NCBI GenBank assembly: GCA_026129525.1
Contig: JAHCHW010000003.1
Location: 208,764-272,763, forward strand
Direction: 5' to 3'
From: Chitinophagales bacterium
Lineage (GTDB): Bacteria; Bacteroidota; Bacteroidia; Chitinophagales; LD1
DNA: 64,000 nt
The notes under the pieces were generated by a model. The model saw only the letters and a list, made by a program, of their open reading frames with translations. It ran no database searches and was not told the DNA's origin. Positions 8,815 to 18,196 of this stretch are shown here, in pieces. Made by a program: the position numbers and the translations under genes. Numbering within the stretch: position 1 is the stretch's first letter; each line of letters starts with the position of its first letter.

Positions 8815-9945
8815 ATGTCATTTACCTTAACCGCGCGCGATGTTCAAACCAAAGCCCGCGCAGGCGTTTTTACTACGGCACACGGCAATATCCAAACCCC
8901 CATCTTTATGCCCGTTGGCACTTTAGGGGCGGTAAAAGCAGTGCATATTCATGAACTGAACAATACCATACAAGCGCAAATAATGCTGGCAAACACCTAT
9001 CACCTGTATCTGCGCCCAGGTACCGATGTATTGGAGAAAGCCGGTGGCGTTCACCGCTTTAACGGCTGGCACAAACCCATACTTACCGATAGCGGTGGCT
9101 ATCAGGTTTACTCACTTGCCGACATACGGAAAATAAAAGAAGAGGGAGCAGAGTTCCGCAGTCATATTGACGGCTCAAAACATTTCTTTACCCCAGAAAA
9201 CGTAATGGACATTCAGCGCAAAATTGGAGCCGATATTATAATGGCGTTCGATGAATGCACCCCTTACCCCTGCGATTTTAAGTATGCCAAAAACTCTATG
9301 CACCTAACGCATCGTTGGTTGGAACGCTGTGTAACCCGCTTTAACGAAACCGAATGCCCCTATGGTTATAAGCAAACATTGTTTCCTATTGTGCAGGGAA
9401 GTGTTTACAGCGATTTGCGAAAGCAGTCTGCCGAGTTTGTGGCAAACCTCTGGTTAGAAGGCAACGCCATTGGCGGGTTAAGTGTTGGCGAGCCGGACGA
9501 TGAGTTGTATGCCATGACCGATTTGGTTTGCAGCATTTTACCTGACGATAAACCTCGCTACCTGATGGGTGTAGGTACACCCGCCAATATATTGGAGGCA
9601 ATAGCGTTAGGGGTTGATATGTTCGACTGCGTAATGCCTACCCGCAATGCCCGCAACGGCATGTTGTTTACCACGCAGGGAATCATCAACATTAAGAACG
9701 AAAAATGGAAAGATGATTTTTCGCCCATTGATGCCGATAGCAACTGCGAACTTTCGCGTTTTCACTCAAAAGCATTTCTGCGCCATTTAATGCACGAAAA
9801 AGAAATCCTTGCGGCACAAATTGCTTCGGTTAACAATTTAAGTTTGTATTTATGGTTAGTTACAGAAGCCCGCAAAAAGATAGAGAAAGGAACGTTTGGT
9901 GAATGGAAAAATGTAATGGTAAAAAAGTTAATGACAAGATTGTAA
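8815..9945 (+). CDS. tgt: tRNA-guanine transglycosylase
   Basis: 376 residues, full length. It exchanges guanine-34 for preQ1 in GUN-anticodon tRNAs on the way to queuosine. The catalytic pair is present: D92 in TDSGGYQV and nucleophile D271 in MFDCVMPTRNARNG, plus GGLSVGEP. The C-terminal zinc site CxCxxC...H is nearly gone: only C311 remains, with S309, S314 and N340 at the other positions. Zinc-site loss is, from memory, seen in other Bacteroidota TGTs, but the Asn replacing the His is notable. It is followed by the LptF/G gene, a common pairing in this phylum. Confidence 0.95.
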   Translation: MSFTLTARDVQTKARAGVFTTAHGNIQTPIFMPVGTLGAVKAVHIHELNNTIQAQIMLANTYHLYLRPGTDVLEKAGGVHRFNGWHKPILTDSGGYQVYSLADIRKIKEEGAEFRSHIDGSKHFFTPENVMDIQRKIGADIIMAFDECTPYPCDFKYAKNSMHLTHRWLERCVTRFNETECPYGYKQTLFPIVQGSVYSDLRKQSAEFVANLWLEGNAIGGLSVGEPDDELYAMTDLVCSILPDDKPRYLMGVGTPANILEAIALGVDMFDCVMPTRNARNGMLFTTQGIINIKNEKWKDDFSPIDADSNCELSRFHSKAFLRHLMHEKEILAAQIASVNNLSLYLWLVTEARKKIEKGTFGEWKNVMVKKLMTRL

Positions 9946-9951
9946 TGAACA

Positions 9952-10015
9952 GGCGACTTTAGTTGCCATAAACAGATTGATTCAACTTATCTGTATCGCG
10001 ACAGGATTTATCCTG
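9952..10015. repeat. Three consecutive small hairpins in the tgt-lptG spacer
   Basis: GGCGACT/AGTTGCC (9952-9958 with 9961-9967), ACAGAT/ATCTGT (9972-9977 with 9989-9994) and CAGGAT/ATCCTG (10002-10007 with 10010-10015) fill most of the 99-bp spacer. The first and third have only 2-nt loops. No U tract follows any of them, so simple termination is unlikely. A repeat element or an mRNA processing site is possible. Confidence 0.5.
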
Positions 10016-10044
10016 CCATAAAAGAGAGAAACAACAATAGCATT

Positions 10045-11124
10045 TTGAAAAAGCTCGACCGCTACATACTGGTAAAATTCATAGGCACCTTTGTGTTTAT
10101 AATGGCATTGCTGCTTGCTATTACCGTTGTAATTGACCTGAGCGAGAAAATTGATGCCTTTGTAGAGAACAACGCTTCCGCCAAAATTGTTATCACCGAG
10201 TTCTACATTTACTTCATTCCTTACATCACTTCACTCATTGGTCCGTTCTTTGTTTTGGTGTCGGTTATCTTCTTCACTTCGCAGTTAGCAAGCCGGTCCG
10301 AAATTATTGCCATACTCAACAGCGGTACCAACTTTTACAGGATGCTGTATCCTTACTTTTTAGGAGCTACGTTGTTGGCTGCATTGTTTTACTTCGGCAA
10401 CCATTACATGGTGCCGTATGCCAACAGCAAGCGTATTCAGTTTGAGCGAACCTATGTATCGAAACCCTACGAGGGTATGCGCTACAACTTTCACCGTACC
10501 GTTGCCCCCGGCACTATTATCTACATAGAAAACTACAAACCTGCCGATGGCAGCGGCTACAAGTTTTCGATGGATAAGTTTGAAAACGACAAACTGGTGT
10601 ACAAACTGCGTGCCGATCGTATTGACTGGAACAAACAAACCGAAAAGTGGCGCATTAGCGATTACTACATCCGCGAAATGAGAAACGAAGGGCGGCACCG
10701 CATTACTAAGGGAGTGGTGCTCGATACTGTTTTCCCTTTTAAGCCCGAAGACTTCTCTTTTTCGGCACACTTTAAAGATGAAATGACCACTCCCGAGTTA
10801 AAGAAATACATAGCGTATATGTACCAAGCCGGACTACCCGATATAGAGTTTTACGAAGTGGAGCAACATCGCAGAACCTCATCGGCATTCAGCATTTATA
10901 TTCTTACACTTATTGGTGTTAGCGTAGCTTCGCGAAAAGTGCGGGGTGGCTTGGGCTGGCATTTAGTGCTCGGTATTGGGTTAAGTGCTGCTTACGAAAT
11001 CATTATGAAATTCTCCGTAACCTTTGCCACCAACTCATCGCTTCCGCCTTTTATTGCCGTTTGGATACCCAATGTATTATTTGCGGGTTTAGCAGCATAT
11101 TTAGTGGTTAAAGCACCTAAGTAA
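10045..11124 (+). CDS. lptG: LptF/LptG family lipopolysaccharide export permease
   Basis: 359 residues of the YjgP/YjgQ family: three N-terminal membrane segments (about 10-35, 55-80, 100-120), a periplasmic beta-jellyroll-like part (about 125-265) and three C-terminal segments (about 280-355). Such permeases pair with the LptB ATPase to pull LPS from the inner membrane into the Lpt bridge. Bacteroidota have more than one copy, so F versus G is a choice by context; next to tgt it is usually annotated as LptG/LptF. The start is TTG at 10045 (KKLDRYILVKF); no upstream ATG exists. A 4-bp gap separates it from the exosortase gene, implying an operon. lptE lies nearby on the other strand. Confidence 0.88.
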   Translation: MKKLDRYILVKFIGTFVFIMALLLAITVVIDLSEKIDAFVENNASAKIVITEFYIYFIPYITSLIGPFFVLVSVIFFTSQLASRSEIIAILNSGTNFYRMLYPYFLGATLLAALFYFGNHYMVPYANSKRIQFERTYVSKPYEGMRYNFHRTVAPGTIIYIENYKPADGSGYKFSMDKFENDKLVYKLRADRIDWNKQTEKWRISDYYIREMRNEGRHRITKGVVLDTVFPFKPEDFSFSAHFKDEMTTPELKKYIAYMYQAGLPDIEFYEVEQHRRTSSAFSIYILTLIGVSVASRKVRGGLGWHLVLGIGLSAAYEIIMKFSVTFATNSSLPPFIAVWIPNVLFAGLAAYLVVKAPK

Positions 11125-11128
11125 ACCA

Positions 11129-11701
11129 ATGACTACTCAGGCTACACAACGCATAACAACATTCTTAAACAATTGGAGTTACCCGATAATCTTTGTTGGG
11201 GTATATGTTCTATGGAAAGTGGTAGATATACTAATTGTGCCAGCCGCTTTTGTGCAACCGTATTGGCAAGCAATGGTAGCGAGCCTCAGCCATATTTATC
11301 AACTATGTATAGGCGGTTTGCTTACATTGTTCGGCTACAAAATAGTGTATGCCGGTACTGATACTATTATGCTGGGTCCTAAGTCGGGAGTCATTATTAA
11401 GGAACACTGTTTGGCAATTTCTGCATCGTTCATATTTGGGTTTACGGCAATGTTACTCAAAAGCAAAACACTGTCAGGCAAATTAGCTTTTGCTGTAGGC
11501 GGTGTGCTGTTCATTTTTATTATTAATGTTATCCGCCTTGCCACCTACACGGTAATGCATACCCACATGCCACGCTGGTTTTCCAAATTCTTTCACAACT
11601 ATGGCTATGTAATCATCATGTACGGGCTTATTCTGCTCATGCTTAAATGGTGGATTGACCGGCAGGAAAGTTTTGCCGCCAAAAGCAGCTTACGACAATA
11701 A
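11129..11701 (+). CDS. Exosortase/archaeosortase family protein
   Basis: 190 residues with five or six membrane helices. The three conserved residues of exosortases are in the right order and context: C94 in KEHCLAISASF, R136 in NVIRLATYT and H156 in FFHNYGYV. Exosortases are membrane-embedded Cys transpeptidase-like enzymes that process proteins with a C-terminal PEP-CTERM-like tail. The Bacteroidota have several short single-domain versions (XrtF, XrtN and others); which one this is cannot be decided here. It sits 4 bp after lptG and 3 bp before an unknown membrane protein, so the three are probably co-transcribed. No tailed substrate was seen in the window. Confidence 0.8.
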   Translation: MTTQATQRITTFLNNWSYPIIFVGVYVLWKVVDILIVPAAFVQPYWQAMVASLSHIYQLCIGGLLTLFGYKIVYAGTDTIMLGPKSGVIIKEHCLAISASFIFGFTAMLLKSKTLSGKLAFAVGGVLFIFIINVIRLATYTVMHTHMPRWFSKFFHNYGYVIIMYGLILLMLKWWIDRQESFAAKSSLRQ

Positions 11702-11704
11702 ACG

Positions 11705-12568
11705 ATGAGCAAGGAGTATCATTTTTACGATAAACCGATTATTTACGATAGCTACGCTAATCGCATTAAGCGCATTGTAACATCAGCATTGTTGTTTCTT
11801 ATCGCTTTTATTTTAACAACGCTTATTTATCACTCGTTGTTGGCTGCCATAGCAACTGTGTTAGGTTATGAGATAAAGTTTTCGTTTACCCGTCTGGAAG
11901 TTTTGCCGCACCAAATAAAATATTGGAGTTTACCGCGCACCATTCTCATTTATGTGGTTCCCTCTGTTGTAATGTTAACATTGGCAATCATCGTTGCCAT
12001 TTTGTTGCACAAATACAAAAACATTATTACACTGTTCAGAATGTTTTGGCTTTGGCTATCGGTCTGCTTGTTTACTACGTTCAGCACCCATTTAATAACG
12101 GCAGCAATTGGTATAGCCTCGCCCCGCACGGCATTCTATACTGCATTTGCAATTCCTTTTGTGTGGATGGGCTTTCCGGCTGCTTTAGGAGCTGTTCTTT
12201 CGATAGCCGGAGTAGTGGTAAGCATGATATGGGGCTTTGTAACCGTAAACGAATTTCTCCGCTTTGCTTTTTCCGGCTCTTTACTTAAAGCAAGAACTGC
12301 CCGAATATATTTTGTAACACAATTTTATGTTTTGCCGTTAGTGGTTGCTTTGCCTTTTGTTGGCTTACTTACCCTTTCAAACGTAACTGTGTATTATCTC
12401 AGTATTTACTTTTCATTTCTGTGCATAGCGTTGGGCATGTTTCTCCGCTTTTACAATGCATCGGGGGCGGTGCGTTGTAACAAAGCCGATGTGCTGAATG
12501 TGATTTCTCCGCTTGTTATTATTGTAGCGGCAGCATTGTTTATAACTGTAAAATTTTTGTTGAAGTAG
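11705..12568 (+). CDS. Unknown multi-pass membrane protein next to the exosortase
   Basis: 287 residues with an N-terminal cytosolic stretch (MSKEYHFYDKPIIYDSYANR) and about seven or eight hydrophobic segments from residue 25 to the end. No family motif is recognised. It follows the exosortase gene after 3 bp and is the last gene of the tgt-lptG-exosortase run, then converges on lptE. The tight spacing suggests a shared function with the exosortase, such as a partner subunit, but this is inference. Confidence 0.75.
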   Translation: MSKEYHFYDKPIIYDSYANRIKRIVTSALLFLIAFILTTLIYHSLLAAIATVLGYEIKFSFTRLEVLPHQIKYWSLPRTILIYVVPSVVMLTLAIIVAILLHKYKNIITLFRMFWLWLSVCLFTTFSTHLITAAIGIASPRTAFYTAFAIPFVWMGFPAALGAVLSIAGVVVSMIWGFVTVNEFLRFAFSGSLLKARTARIYFVTQFYVLPLVVALPFVGLLTLSNVTVYYLSIYFSFLCIALGMFLRFYNASGAVRCNKADVLNVISPLVIIVAAALFITVKFLLK

Positions 12569-12587
12569 GGGAGGAGCGAAGCAGTAA

Positions 12588-13100
12588 CTACCACTTTACT
12601 AAAGCACGCTGAAAAATATCGTCCACCAACTGGCGGTTAATTTCTTCAATCACCCTATTTTCTACCGAAAGAATATCTTCAGATGAACTGAACTGTGCAA
12701 AGCGGGTAAAATTTTCCGCCCATGTATCTTTTTCGTCCTTCGTATTAATGTATTCCACCCGAACAGAAATAGTCAGTTTATTCAAGCCGCTGGTGGCTCC
12801 GGCAATGGGAGCTTCGCTGGTATAGGTATAGCCAACAATACTCCCCCTAAACTGTAAGTCACCATCCGCAGGCACCATTCGCAGGTTAGCTTCGGTTTGC
12901 ATCTTCTGCTTCAGCCTGTCGGTAAACACTTGCCCCAGCGATGCCGGTCCGTTGTTGGCTAAATTTTGAAATAACTCTACCGAAAAGTTGGTAACGTTAG
13001 CAGGTAAACTGGCACCCGTAAACGAATAAATTTTGCATCCCGAAAACAACAGAAAGGAAACAAACAACGAAACATAAAGAGCAATCGTCCACTTACGCAT
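12588..13100 (-). CDS. lptE: LptE-family lipoprotein
   Basis: About 170 residues. A lipoprotein signal ends at LLFSGC (Cys about 22 from the ATG), followed by KIYSFTGASLP and FQNLANNGPASLGQVFTDRLKQKM, the standard look of Bacteroidota LptE, the outer-membrane partner of LptD in LPS assembly. A longer frame would start with TTG at 13103; ATG at 13100 is preferred. It overlaps the end of the sigma-54 activator gene by 8 bp, so the two are translationally coupled. In many Bacteroidota secG follows lptE, but here the next gene is on the other strand and no secG is present. Confidence 0.88.
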   Translation of the reverse strand: MRKWTIALYVSLFVSFLLFSGCKIYSFTGASLPANVTNFSVELFQNLANNGPASLGQVFTDRLKQKMQTEANLRMVPADGDLQFRGSIVGYTYTSEAPIAGATSGLNKLTISVRVEYINTKDEKDTWAENFTRFAQFSSSEDILSVENRVIEEINRQLVDDIFQRALVKW

Positions 13101-14334
13101 CAATGTTGTACTCTTTAATTTTACGGTAAAGTGTTCTCTCCGAAATTCCCAGATCGGCAGCAGCTTCTTTTCTTCGGTTGCGGTGCTTTTTTAGTGCTTT
13201 AAGTATAAGTTCCTTCTCTTTGTCAACAATAGAAAGCGACTCTTCAATCGTTTCATGATCTTCATAACCTTTCTTATCACTAATTACCACAGGCTGTTGG
13301 TGTGCTGTTTGTAAAACAACAGGCTGGTCGGCATTGGTAATTACCTTTGGAGAACTAAAGGCTGCATGATGAACACCTGTAGGCATTTCAACCCCGGCTT
13401 GTGCTTTGGCAATATCAAACACAAATTGTTTCAGATCGTTCAAATCTTTCTTTAAATCGAAAATGAGTTTGTAAAGAATTTCCCGCTCTGTAAAACTGCT
13501 GCCGCCACCGCTTTCGTAGCGCGCTTCTGCTAAAGCAGGTAGCCGGTTATCGGTAATATCAGGAACAATTTCTGCCAACGCCTGTGCATCAACATCTTTA
13601 CCCACTGCAAGAATAGACACCTGCTCTGCCACATTTTTTAACTGGCGCACATTGCCTGGCCAGGTGTATTTCAAAATAAGTTGACGCGCGCCTTCATCTA
13701 ACTTTACAGGCTGTATGCGGTTGCGCTCGGCAAAGTCAATACAAAATTTTCGGAAGAGGAGATAGATATCTTCCCCGCGGTCGCGCAATGGAGGAATAAA
13801 AATGGGAACGGTGGAAAGGCGGTAATACAAATCTTCGCGGAAACGCCCGGCACGCACGGCTTCTTGAAGGTTCACATTAGTAGCGGCTATTACCCGCACA
13901 TCGGTTTTCATCACTTTCGAAGAACCTACGCGGATATATTCGCCTGTTTCGAGCACGCGCAGCAAACGGGCCTGCGTGCCATGCGGCAGTTCTCCCACTT
14001 CATCTAAAAAAATAGTACCGCCATTTACCGTTTCAAAATACCCCTTGCGGGCTTCGCTGGCTCCGGTAAACGAGCCTTTTTCGTGCCCGAAAAGTTCCGA
14101 ATCAATAGTGCCTTCGGGAATAGCTCCGCAGTTAACAGCTATAAACGGGTTGTGCTTGCGAGTACCCAGTTGATGAATAATGTGCGAGAAAACTTCTTTA
14201 CCCACACCGCTTTCTCCGGTAATAAGCACTGTTAAATTGGTGGCGGCTACGCGCTCCGCAATACTGATAGCGTGATTCAATGCCGGTGCATTGCCTATTA
14301 TTCCGAATCTGTTTTTTATAGATTGAATTTCCAT
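13093..14334 (-). CDS. Sigma-54-dependent transcriptional activator (Fis family, no receiver domain)
   Basis: 413 residues. The AAA+ sigma-54 interaction domain occupies about 10-245: Walker A GESGVGKE, the loop GSFTGA (Ser in place of the usual Ala of GAFTGA), GTIFLDEVGELP Walker B and the R-finger region. A middle part of unknown role (about 270-365) is followed by a Fis-type HTH (NRRKEAAADLGISERTLYRK). There is no N-terminal receiver or GAF domain, so its input signal is unclear. The order miaB - activator - lptE is conserved in Bacteroidota, hinting at envelope-linked regulation (inference). Confidence 0.92.
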   Translation of the reverse strand: MEIQSIKNRFGIIGNAPALNHAISIAERVAATNLTVLITGESGVGKEVFSHIIHQLGTRKHNPFIAVNCGAIPEGTIDSELFGHEKGSFTGASEARKGYFETVNGGTIFLDEVGELPHGTQARLLRVLETGEYIRVGSSKVMKTDVRVIAATNVNLQEAVRAGRFREDLYYRLSTVPIFIPPLRDRGEDIYLLFRKFCIDFAERNRIQPVKLDEGARQLILKYTWPGNVRQLKNVAEQVSILAVGKDVDAQALAEIVPDITDNRLPALAEARYESGGGSSFTEREILYKLIFDLKKDLNDLKQFVFDIAKAQAGVEMPTGVHHAAFSSPKVITNADQPVVLQTAHQQPVVISDKKGYEDHETIEESLSIVDKEKELILKALKKHRNRRKEAAADLGISERTLYRKIKEYNIDA

Positions 14335-14351
14335 GAATCCAACTGTGTTTC

Positions 14352-15833
14352 TTAATGAACTAATTCGCCCTTTAGTGTTGCAGAGGTGCAGTCGGTTACT
14401 TTAACCTGCACATACATGCCGGGTTTTATATCGGCTTTCGGAAAAACCACCACTTTGTTCTGCGAGTTTCTGCCAAACAAATGTTCCTCACTGCGGTGCG
14501 AAGTCCCTTCTGCCAGCACTTCAAAGGTTTTACCCACATCTGCTTTGTTATGTTCTAACGATAGCTTCATCTGCAAATCCACTACTTCCTGCAGTCTGCG
14601 CTTCTTTACTTCTTCAGGAATATCATCCTTATACTTTTTAGCTGCCACTGTTCCCGGGCGTTCGCTGTAAAAAAACATGTACGACATGGAGTATTTGGCA
14701 AACTCCATCATACTAAGCGTATCGCGAAATTCTTCTTCCGTTTCGGTGCAAAAGCCGGTAATTATATCGGTAGAAACTGCCGCATCGGGCACTATGTTTC
14801 GGATAGCTTCAATGCGTTGCATATACCATTCGCGGTCGTAAGTGCGGTTCATCAATTCCAACACACGGCTGTTACCGCTTTGCACAGGCAGGTGAATGTA
14901 CTTGCAAATGTTCGGGTGCTTTGCCATGGCGTGCAGCACATCATCTGTCATATCCTTGGGATGCGATGTAGAGAACCGAACGCGCAATAATGGAGAAACC
15001 TCTGCGACCATTTCGAGCAAACGGGCAAAGTTTACTACTCCTTCATCATACTTCGCATCTACCAGTTTTTTGCCCACCAACTTAGGATCTTTAGAGTACC
15101 GATACGAATCAACATTTTGCCCCAACAGGGTTACTTCTCTGTAACCCTTTTCGAAAAGTTCTTTGGCTTCGGCAACTATACTTTCGTAATCGCGGCTGCG
15201 CTCGCGTCCGCGGGTAAAAGGTACTACGCAAAAGGAGCACATATTGTCGCAGCCGCGGGTAATGCTGATAAAAGCGGTTACCCCATTGCTGTTCAGGCGA
15301 ACCGGATTTATCTCAGCATAAGTCTCTTCGCGCGACAGAAGCACGTTCACGGCTTTTTGACCGGTTTCAGCTTCCTCAATTAATAGAGGCAAACTGCGGT
15401 AGGCATCGGGCCCCGCCACTATATCTACTATCTTTTCTTCTTCCAGAAACTTTTCTTTTAAACGCTCGGCCATGCAGCCCAACACACCAATTAGCGCTCC
15501 TTTCTTTTTCTTTTTAACCGATTGCAGATGTTGCAAACGGTGGCGAACACGCTGCTCGGCATTATCGCGAATGGCACAGGTGTTCAGCAATATGAGGTCG
15601 GCATCGGTAAACTCCGTGGTTGAATCGAAGCCTGATTGCGATAGGATAGAAGCCACCACCTCGCTATCGGCAAAGTTCATTTGGCAGCCGTAGCTTTCAA
15701 TATAAAACTTTTTGCCGTTGGAGGCGGTTGTGCTTGGGCGCTCAACCGTCAAAGTTTCGCCTTGTCGGCTTTCATCAATCTTTTTAGTTGCCAGTTCAAA
15801 AGCCAGTTCGTTGTTGTATAACTTGTTTTCCAT
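14352..15833 (-). CDS. miaB: tRNA-2-methylthio-N6-dimethylallyladenosine synthase
   Basis: 493 residues. This radical-SAM methylthiotransferase turns i6A-37 into ms2i6A in tRNAs reading UNN codons. The auxiliary 4Fe-4S cysteines are C50 (SYGCQMN), C86 (NTCAIRDNA) and C120 (GVLGCMAER). The radical-SAM triad is C195-C199-C202 ([11 protein letters not shown]). A TRAM domain closes the protein. The first 40 residues are a non-conserved extension. It probably heads the operon miaB - activator - lptE, with a 17-bp gap to the activator. Confidence 0.96.
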   Translation of the reverse strand: MENKLYNNELAFELATKKIDESRQGETLTVERPSTTASNGKKFYIESYGCQMNFADSEVVASILSQSGFDSTTEFTDADLILLNTCAIRDNAEQRVRHRLQHLQSVKKKKKGALIGVLGCMAERLKEKFLEEEKIVDIVAGPDAYRSLPLLIEEAETGQKAVNVLLSREETYAEINPVRLNSNGVTAFISITRGCDNMCSFCVVPFTRGRERSRDYESIVAEAKELFEKGYREVTLLGQNVDSYRYSKDPKLVGKKLVDAKYDEGVVNFARLLEMVAEVSPLLRVRFSTSHPKDMTDDVLHAMAKHPNICKYIHLPVQSGNSRVLELMNRTYDREWYMQRIEAIRNIVPDAAVSTDIITGFCTETEEEFRDTLSMMEFAKYSMSYMFFYSERPGTVAAKKYKDDIPEEVKKRRLQEVVDLQMKLSLEHNKADVGKTFEVLAEGTSHRSEEHLFGRNSQNKVVVFPKADIKPGMYVQVKVTDCTSATLKGELVH

Positions 15834-15891
15834 TCGGGACTTAACAGGTCGGCAAAGATAATTATTTGGCTGACAGGATGACAGAAAGCAA

Positions 15892-15924
15892 AAGTCCCGA
15901 TTTCAACGAAACCGGGACTCTTTA
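15892..15924 (-). terminator. Terminator of the 15948-16865 lipoprotein gene
   Basis: AGTCCCG-ATTT and AAAC-CGGGACT form a stem of about 11 bp around a short loop (15893-15920). On the minus strand it is followed by a T-rich run. It lies 24 nt after the lipoprotein stop codon and isolates that gene from miaB. Confidence 0.8.
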
Positions 15925-15947
15925 AAATCTGCTTGTGATGCTAAATT

Positions 15948-16865
15948 TTAGTAGAATTTGCCTTCTAATTCAATTTCTGTCGGAACTCCGTCAATTGTTT
16001 CAATTGCCAAATTATCGCATGCTCCACTGCCATAATCAATGTAACGTGTTGGTTGGCCTGACTCTTGAATTCTGATTTCTCCTTGAATAATATGGTCGTT
16101 ACAATTCTCGGCACGGCTTTCAATCAGCGGGGTCAAAACTGCTACGCTTAATGTTTCAGAGCCTTTTGTTGCATCAAGCTGTCCGGTAATTGAGAACATA
16201 TCATCCTCCTCATCGCTAGTGCCATAACCTGCAATACACTCATAGTCCATGTTTGCAACAATGGAAACTGTTTCTTCATCTATTTCATCATAACTGGTAG
16301 CGTTGGCTTTAAACGAAACTACCATGTTACCGCTTCCGTTTGCACCTAAGTTTTCGATTTCAAGAGTGCCGTTAATTGTTTCTTTAACTTCATTGCCATT
16401 AGAAAAGTACCATTCGCGATAATCAGTAAATGTGGCTTTTGCATAAGCACCGGCATCTTCAAAATTTTTGTTGTTGTACTCAATTTCAATTTTGCCACGT
16501 TTTCTGGTGTAATCACGTTCTGTGCAACCTGCGCCCCAATCAATAACAATATGATAAGGCAAGGAAGAAGAATCTACTGTTACTGTTGCGCAAGTTTCAA
16601 ATTCAAAATCACCAGTTTTAAAGGTTTTACCTTTCATAAACAGTAGGTTTCTAACTACTTTGAATCCTACAGCGTTAATGGTGCTTAATGCCTCCATTTG
16701 AGAATTGGGGTTAGTTAATGCCTGATTGTTGTTATTGCCGTTATTCCCATTGTTGTTTGTGTTTACAATGTTTTTAACCGGTTCAATTGTTTCCTTCTTG
16801 CATGCAGACAGCAACAAAGCTAATGCTACAAATGCAATCAAACTTTTTGTTCCAATGTTTTTCAT
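15948..16865 (-). CDS. Unknown lipoprotein
   Basis: About 305 residues from the ATG at 16865 (a longer frame begins at 16898 but would put residues ahead of a perfect lipoprotein signal). The signal ends in LLSAC followed by KKETIEP, then an Asn/Gly-rich linker, typical of surface or periplasmic lipoproteins of the phylum. The mature part is rich in Asp/Glu, Tyr and Thr, with beta-strand character and pairs of Cys (for example FETCATVTVD, GAGCTERDY, ENCNDHI). No family is recognised. It is a single gene between two terminators. Confidence 0.75.
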   Translation of the reverse strand: MKNIGTKSLIAFVALALLLSACKKETIEPVKNIVNTNNNGNNGNNNNQALTNPNSQMEALSTINAVGFKVVRNLLFMKGKTFKTGDFEFETCATVTVDSSSLPYHIVIDWGAGCTERDYTRKRGKIEIEYNNKNFEDAGAYAKATFTDYREWYFSNGNEVKETINGTLEIENLGANGSGNMVVSFKANATSYDEIDEETVSIVANMDYECIAGYGTSDEEDDMFSITGQLDATKGSETLSVAVLTPLIESRAENCNDHIIQGEIRIQESGQPTRYIDYGSGACDNLAIETIDGVPTEIELEGKFY

Positions 16866-16972
16866 GTTGTGAATTTTATAGCAGGTAATACGCTGCATTT
16901 CTTTTTTAGTTACATAGAAACATAACAGTAAGCCAAACCATAATTTACATTATGTTAAATAGCATATTGTAA

Positions 16973-16998
16973 TAAAGGGGGCTTAATGTCCCCCTTTT
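16973..16998 (-). terminator. Terminator of the TPR protein gene
   Basis: AAAGGGGG (16974-16981) pairs with CCCCCTTT (16990-16997), 8 bp around CTTAATGT, directly after the stop codon at 17003. Both sides have T/A runs, so it could act in both directions. Confidence 0.8.
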
Positions 16999-17002
16999 CT
17001 CT

Positions 17003-18145
17003 TTATTCGGTAGTGTATAGTTCTATCTGCTTTAGTGTCCTGGTAATTTGTGCATCGTCTGGATCTATCTCCTTTGCCTTTTCTAAATACGGTTTAGCTT
17101 TCAGGTAAAGTTCTCTACGCTTGGCTTTTAGCTCATCATATTTTTTCGCATCGGCTGAAGTGTTACCTAGTTTGTTCATTTCTTCCACTAAAGCATTGGC
17201 TTTGTTTACATACAAGGCTCCAAGGTTATTCCAGGGTTTTATGTTTTTGGGGTTAATTTCAGCGGCTTTCAGGTAGTAATAAACAACTGAGTCTTCGTTG
17301 CCGATTTTTTCGTAAGCCAAACCTTTAATAAAAAGCGCCCCATCATTGTTAGGTTCTACCGACAACAGGTTGTTTACATAGGTAAGCGCTTCGGGATATT
17401 GCCCGGCTTCCAAGTAGGTATTTATTTTTTCAACCAACAGGTTAGCATCGGTCGGGAACTTTGATAAGCCTTCGGAAATAATCTTTTCAGCCTCTTCTTT
17501 CTTTCCTTGCTTTTTTAAAGCGGCTCCGTAGGCACGGTAAGCGGATGCTTCAGGTTTTATGGCAAGCCAGTCTTTGTAAACTTTGATGGCATTTTCGGCA
17601 TCACCGGCATTTTCGGCACAAATGGCAGCATTCTTTAAAGCAGTAGGCAAGTCAATGTTGGGGGTTTTGCCCTTGGCTTCCAGCACAGCATTTATATCTT
17701 TAATGAGGTAGAAATACTGGTAAGCCTGTGCAAAGTTTTTTGCCTGAAAGAGATCAACGCCCTCGTTAAACACATTGGTTGAGAGTGGCATTACATATTT
17801 AAACACTTCTTCCCATTCTTTAAACTTAGGGTCGTTTATTTCCTGTAGCTTTTTGAATGCTTTTACTGCTTCAAAAGCCGCGCTGCCATATTTGGTTTTC
17901 AGGGTTTTATCCAAAAAAACGAGGGTATAAAGCTGCCCGCGGTAAAACCATGTTTTCCATTTTCCGGAAGTGGATTCGTTTACAGCGGCTTCATCGGTGC
18001 ATTTAATAGCTCTTTCGAGGTCTTCGGGGCCGCCACCGGTGTTGTAGGTATTCATGGCGTTCCACACGCAGATGTTGTTCCCATCCTGTGCGCTGGCGGC
18101 AGAAAAGAATACGGCTGCCAAAAGGGTTACTGTAAGTTTTTTCAT
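17003..18145 (-). CDS. Secreted TPR-repeat protein
   Basis: 380 residues: a signal peptide (1-19, ending SAASAQ), then helical repeats through residue 375. TPR-type pairs are visible as DAENAIKVYKDWLAIKPEA, KKEEAEKIISEGLSKFPTD, YPEALTYVNNLLSVEPNN and EDSVVYYYLKAAEINPKN. Exported TPR proteins act as scaffolds; the partner is unknown. It begins 51 bp after the gyrA stop with no terminator between, so it may be read through from gyrA, and it ends at its own terminator. Confidence 0.85.
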   Translation of the reverse strand: MKKLTVTLLAAVFFSAASAQDGNNICVWNAMNTYNTGGGPEDLERAIKCTDEAAVNESTSGKWKTWFYRGQLYTLVFLDKTLKTKYGSAAFEAVKAFKKLQEINDPKFKEWEEVFKYVMPLSTNVFNEGVDLFQAKNFAQAYQYFYLIKDINAVLEAKGKTPNIDLPTALKNAAICAENAGDAENAIKVYKDWLAIKPEASAYRAYGAALKKQGKKEEAEKIISEGLSKFPTDANLLVEKINTYLEAGQYPEALTYVNNLLSVEPNNDGALFIKGLAYEKIGNEDSVVYYYLKAAEINPKNIKPWNNLGALYVNKANALVEEMNKLGNTSADAKKYDELKAKRRELYLKAKPYLEKAKEIDPDDAQITRTLKQIELYTTE

Positions 18146-18196
18146 TTCAGTTTAGTTTTTGTTTTAGGATTGTCTGATTTTCAAATTGTTTGCCAA

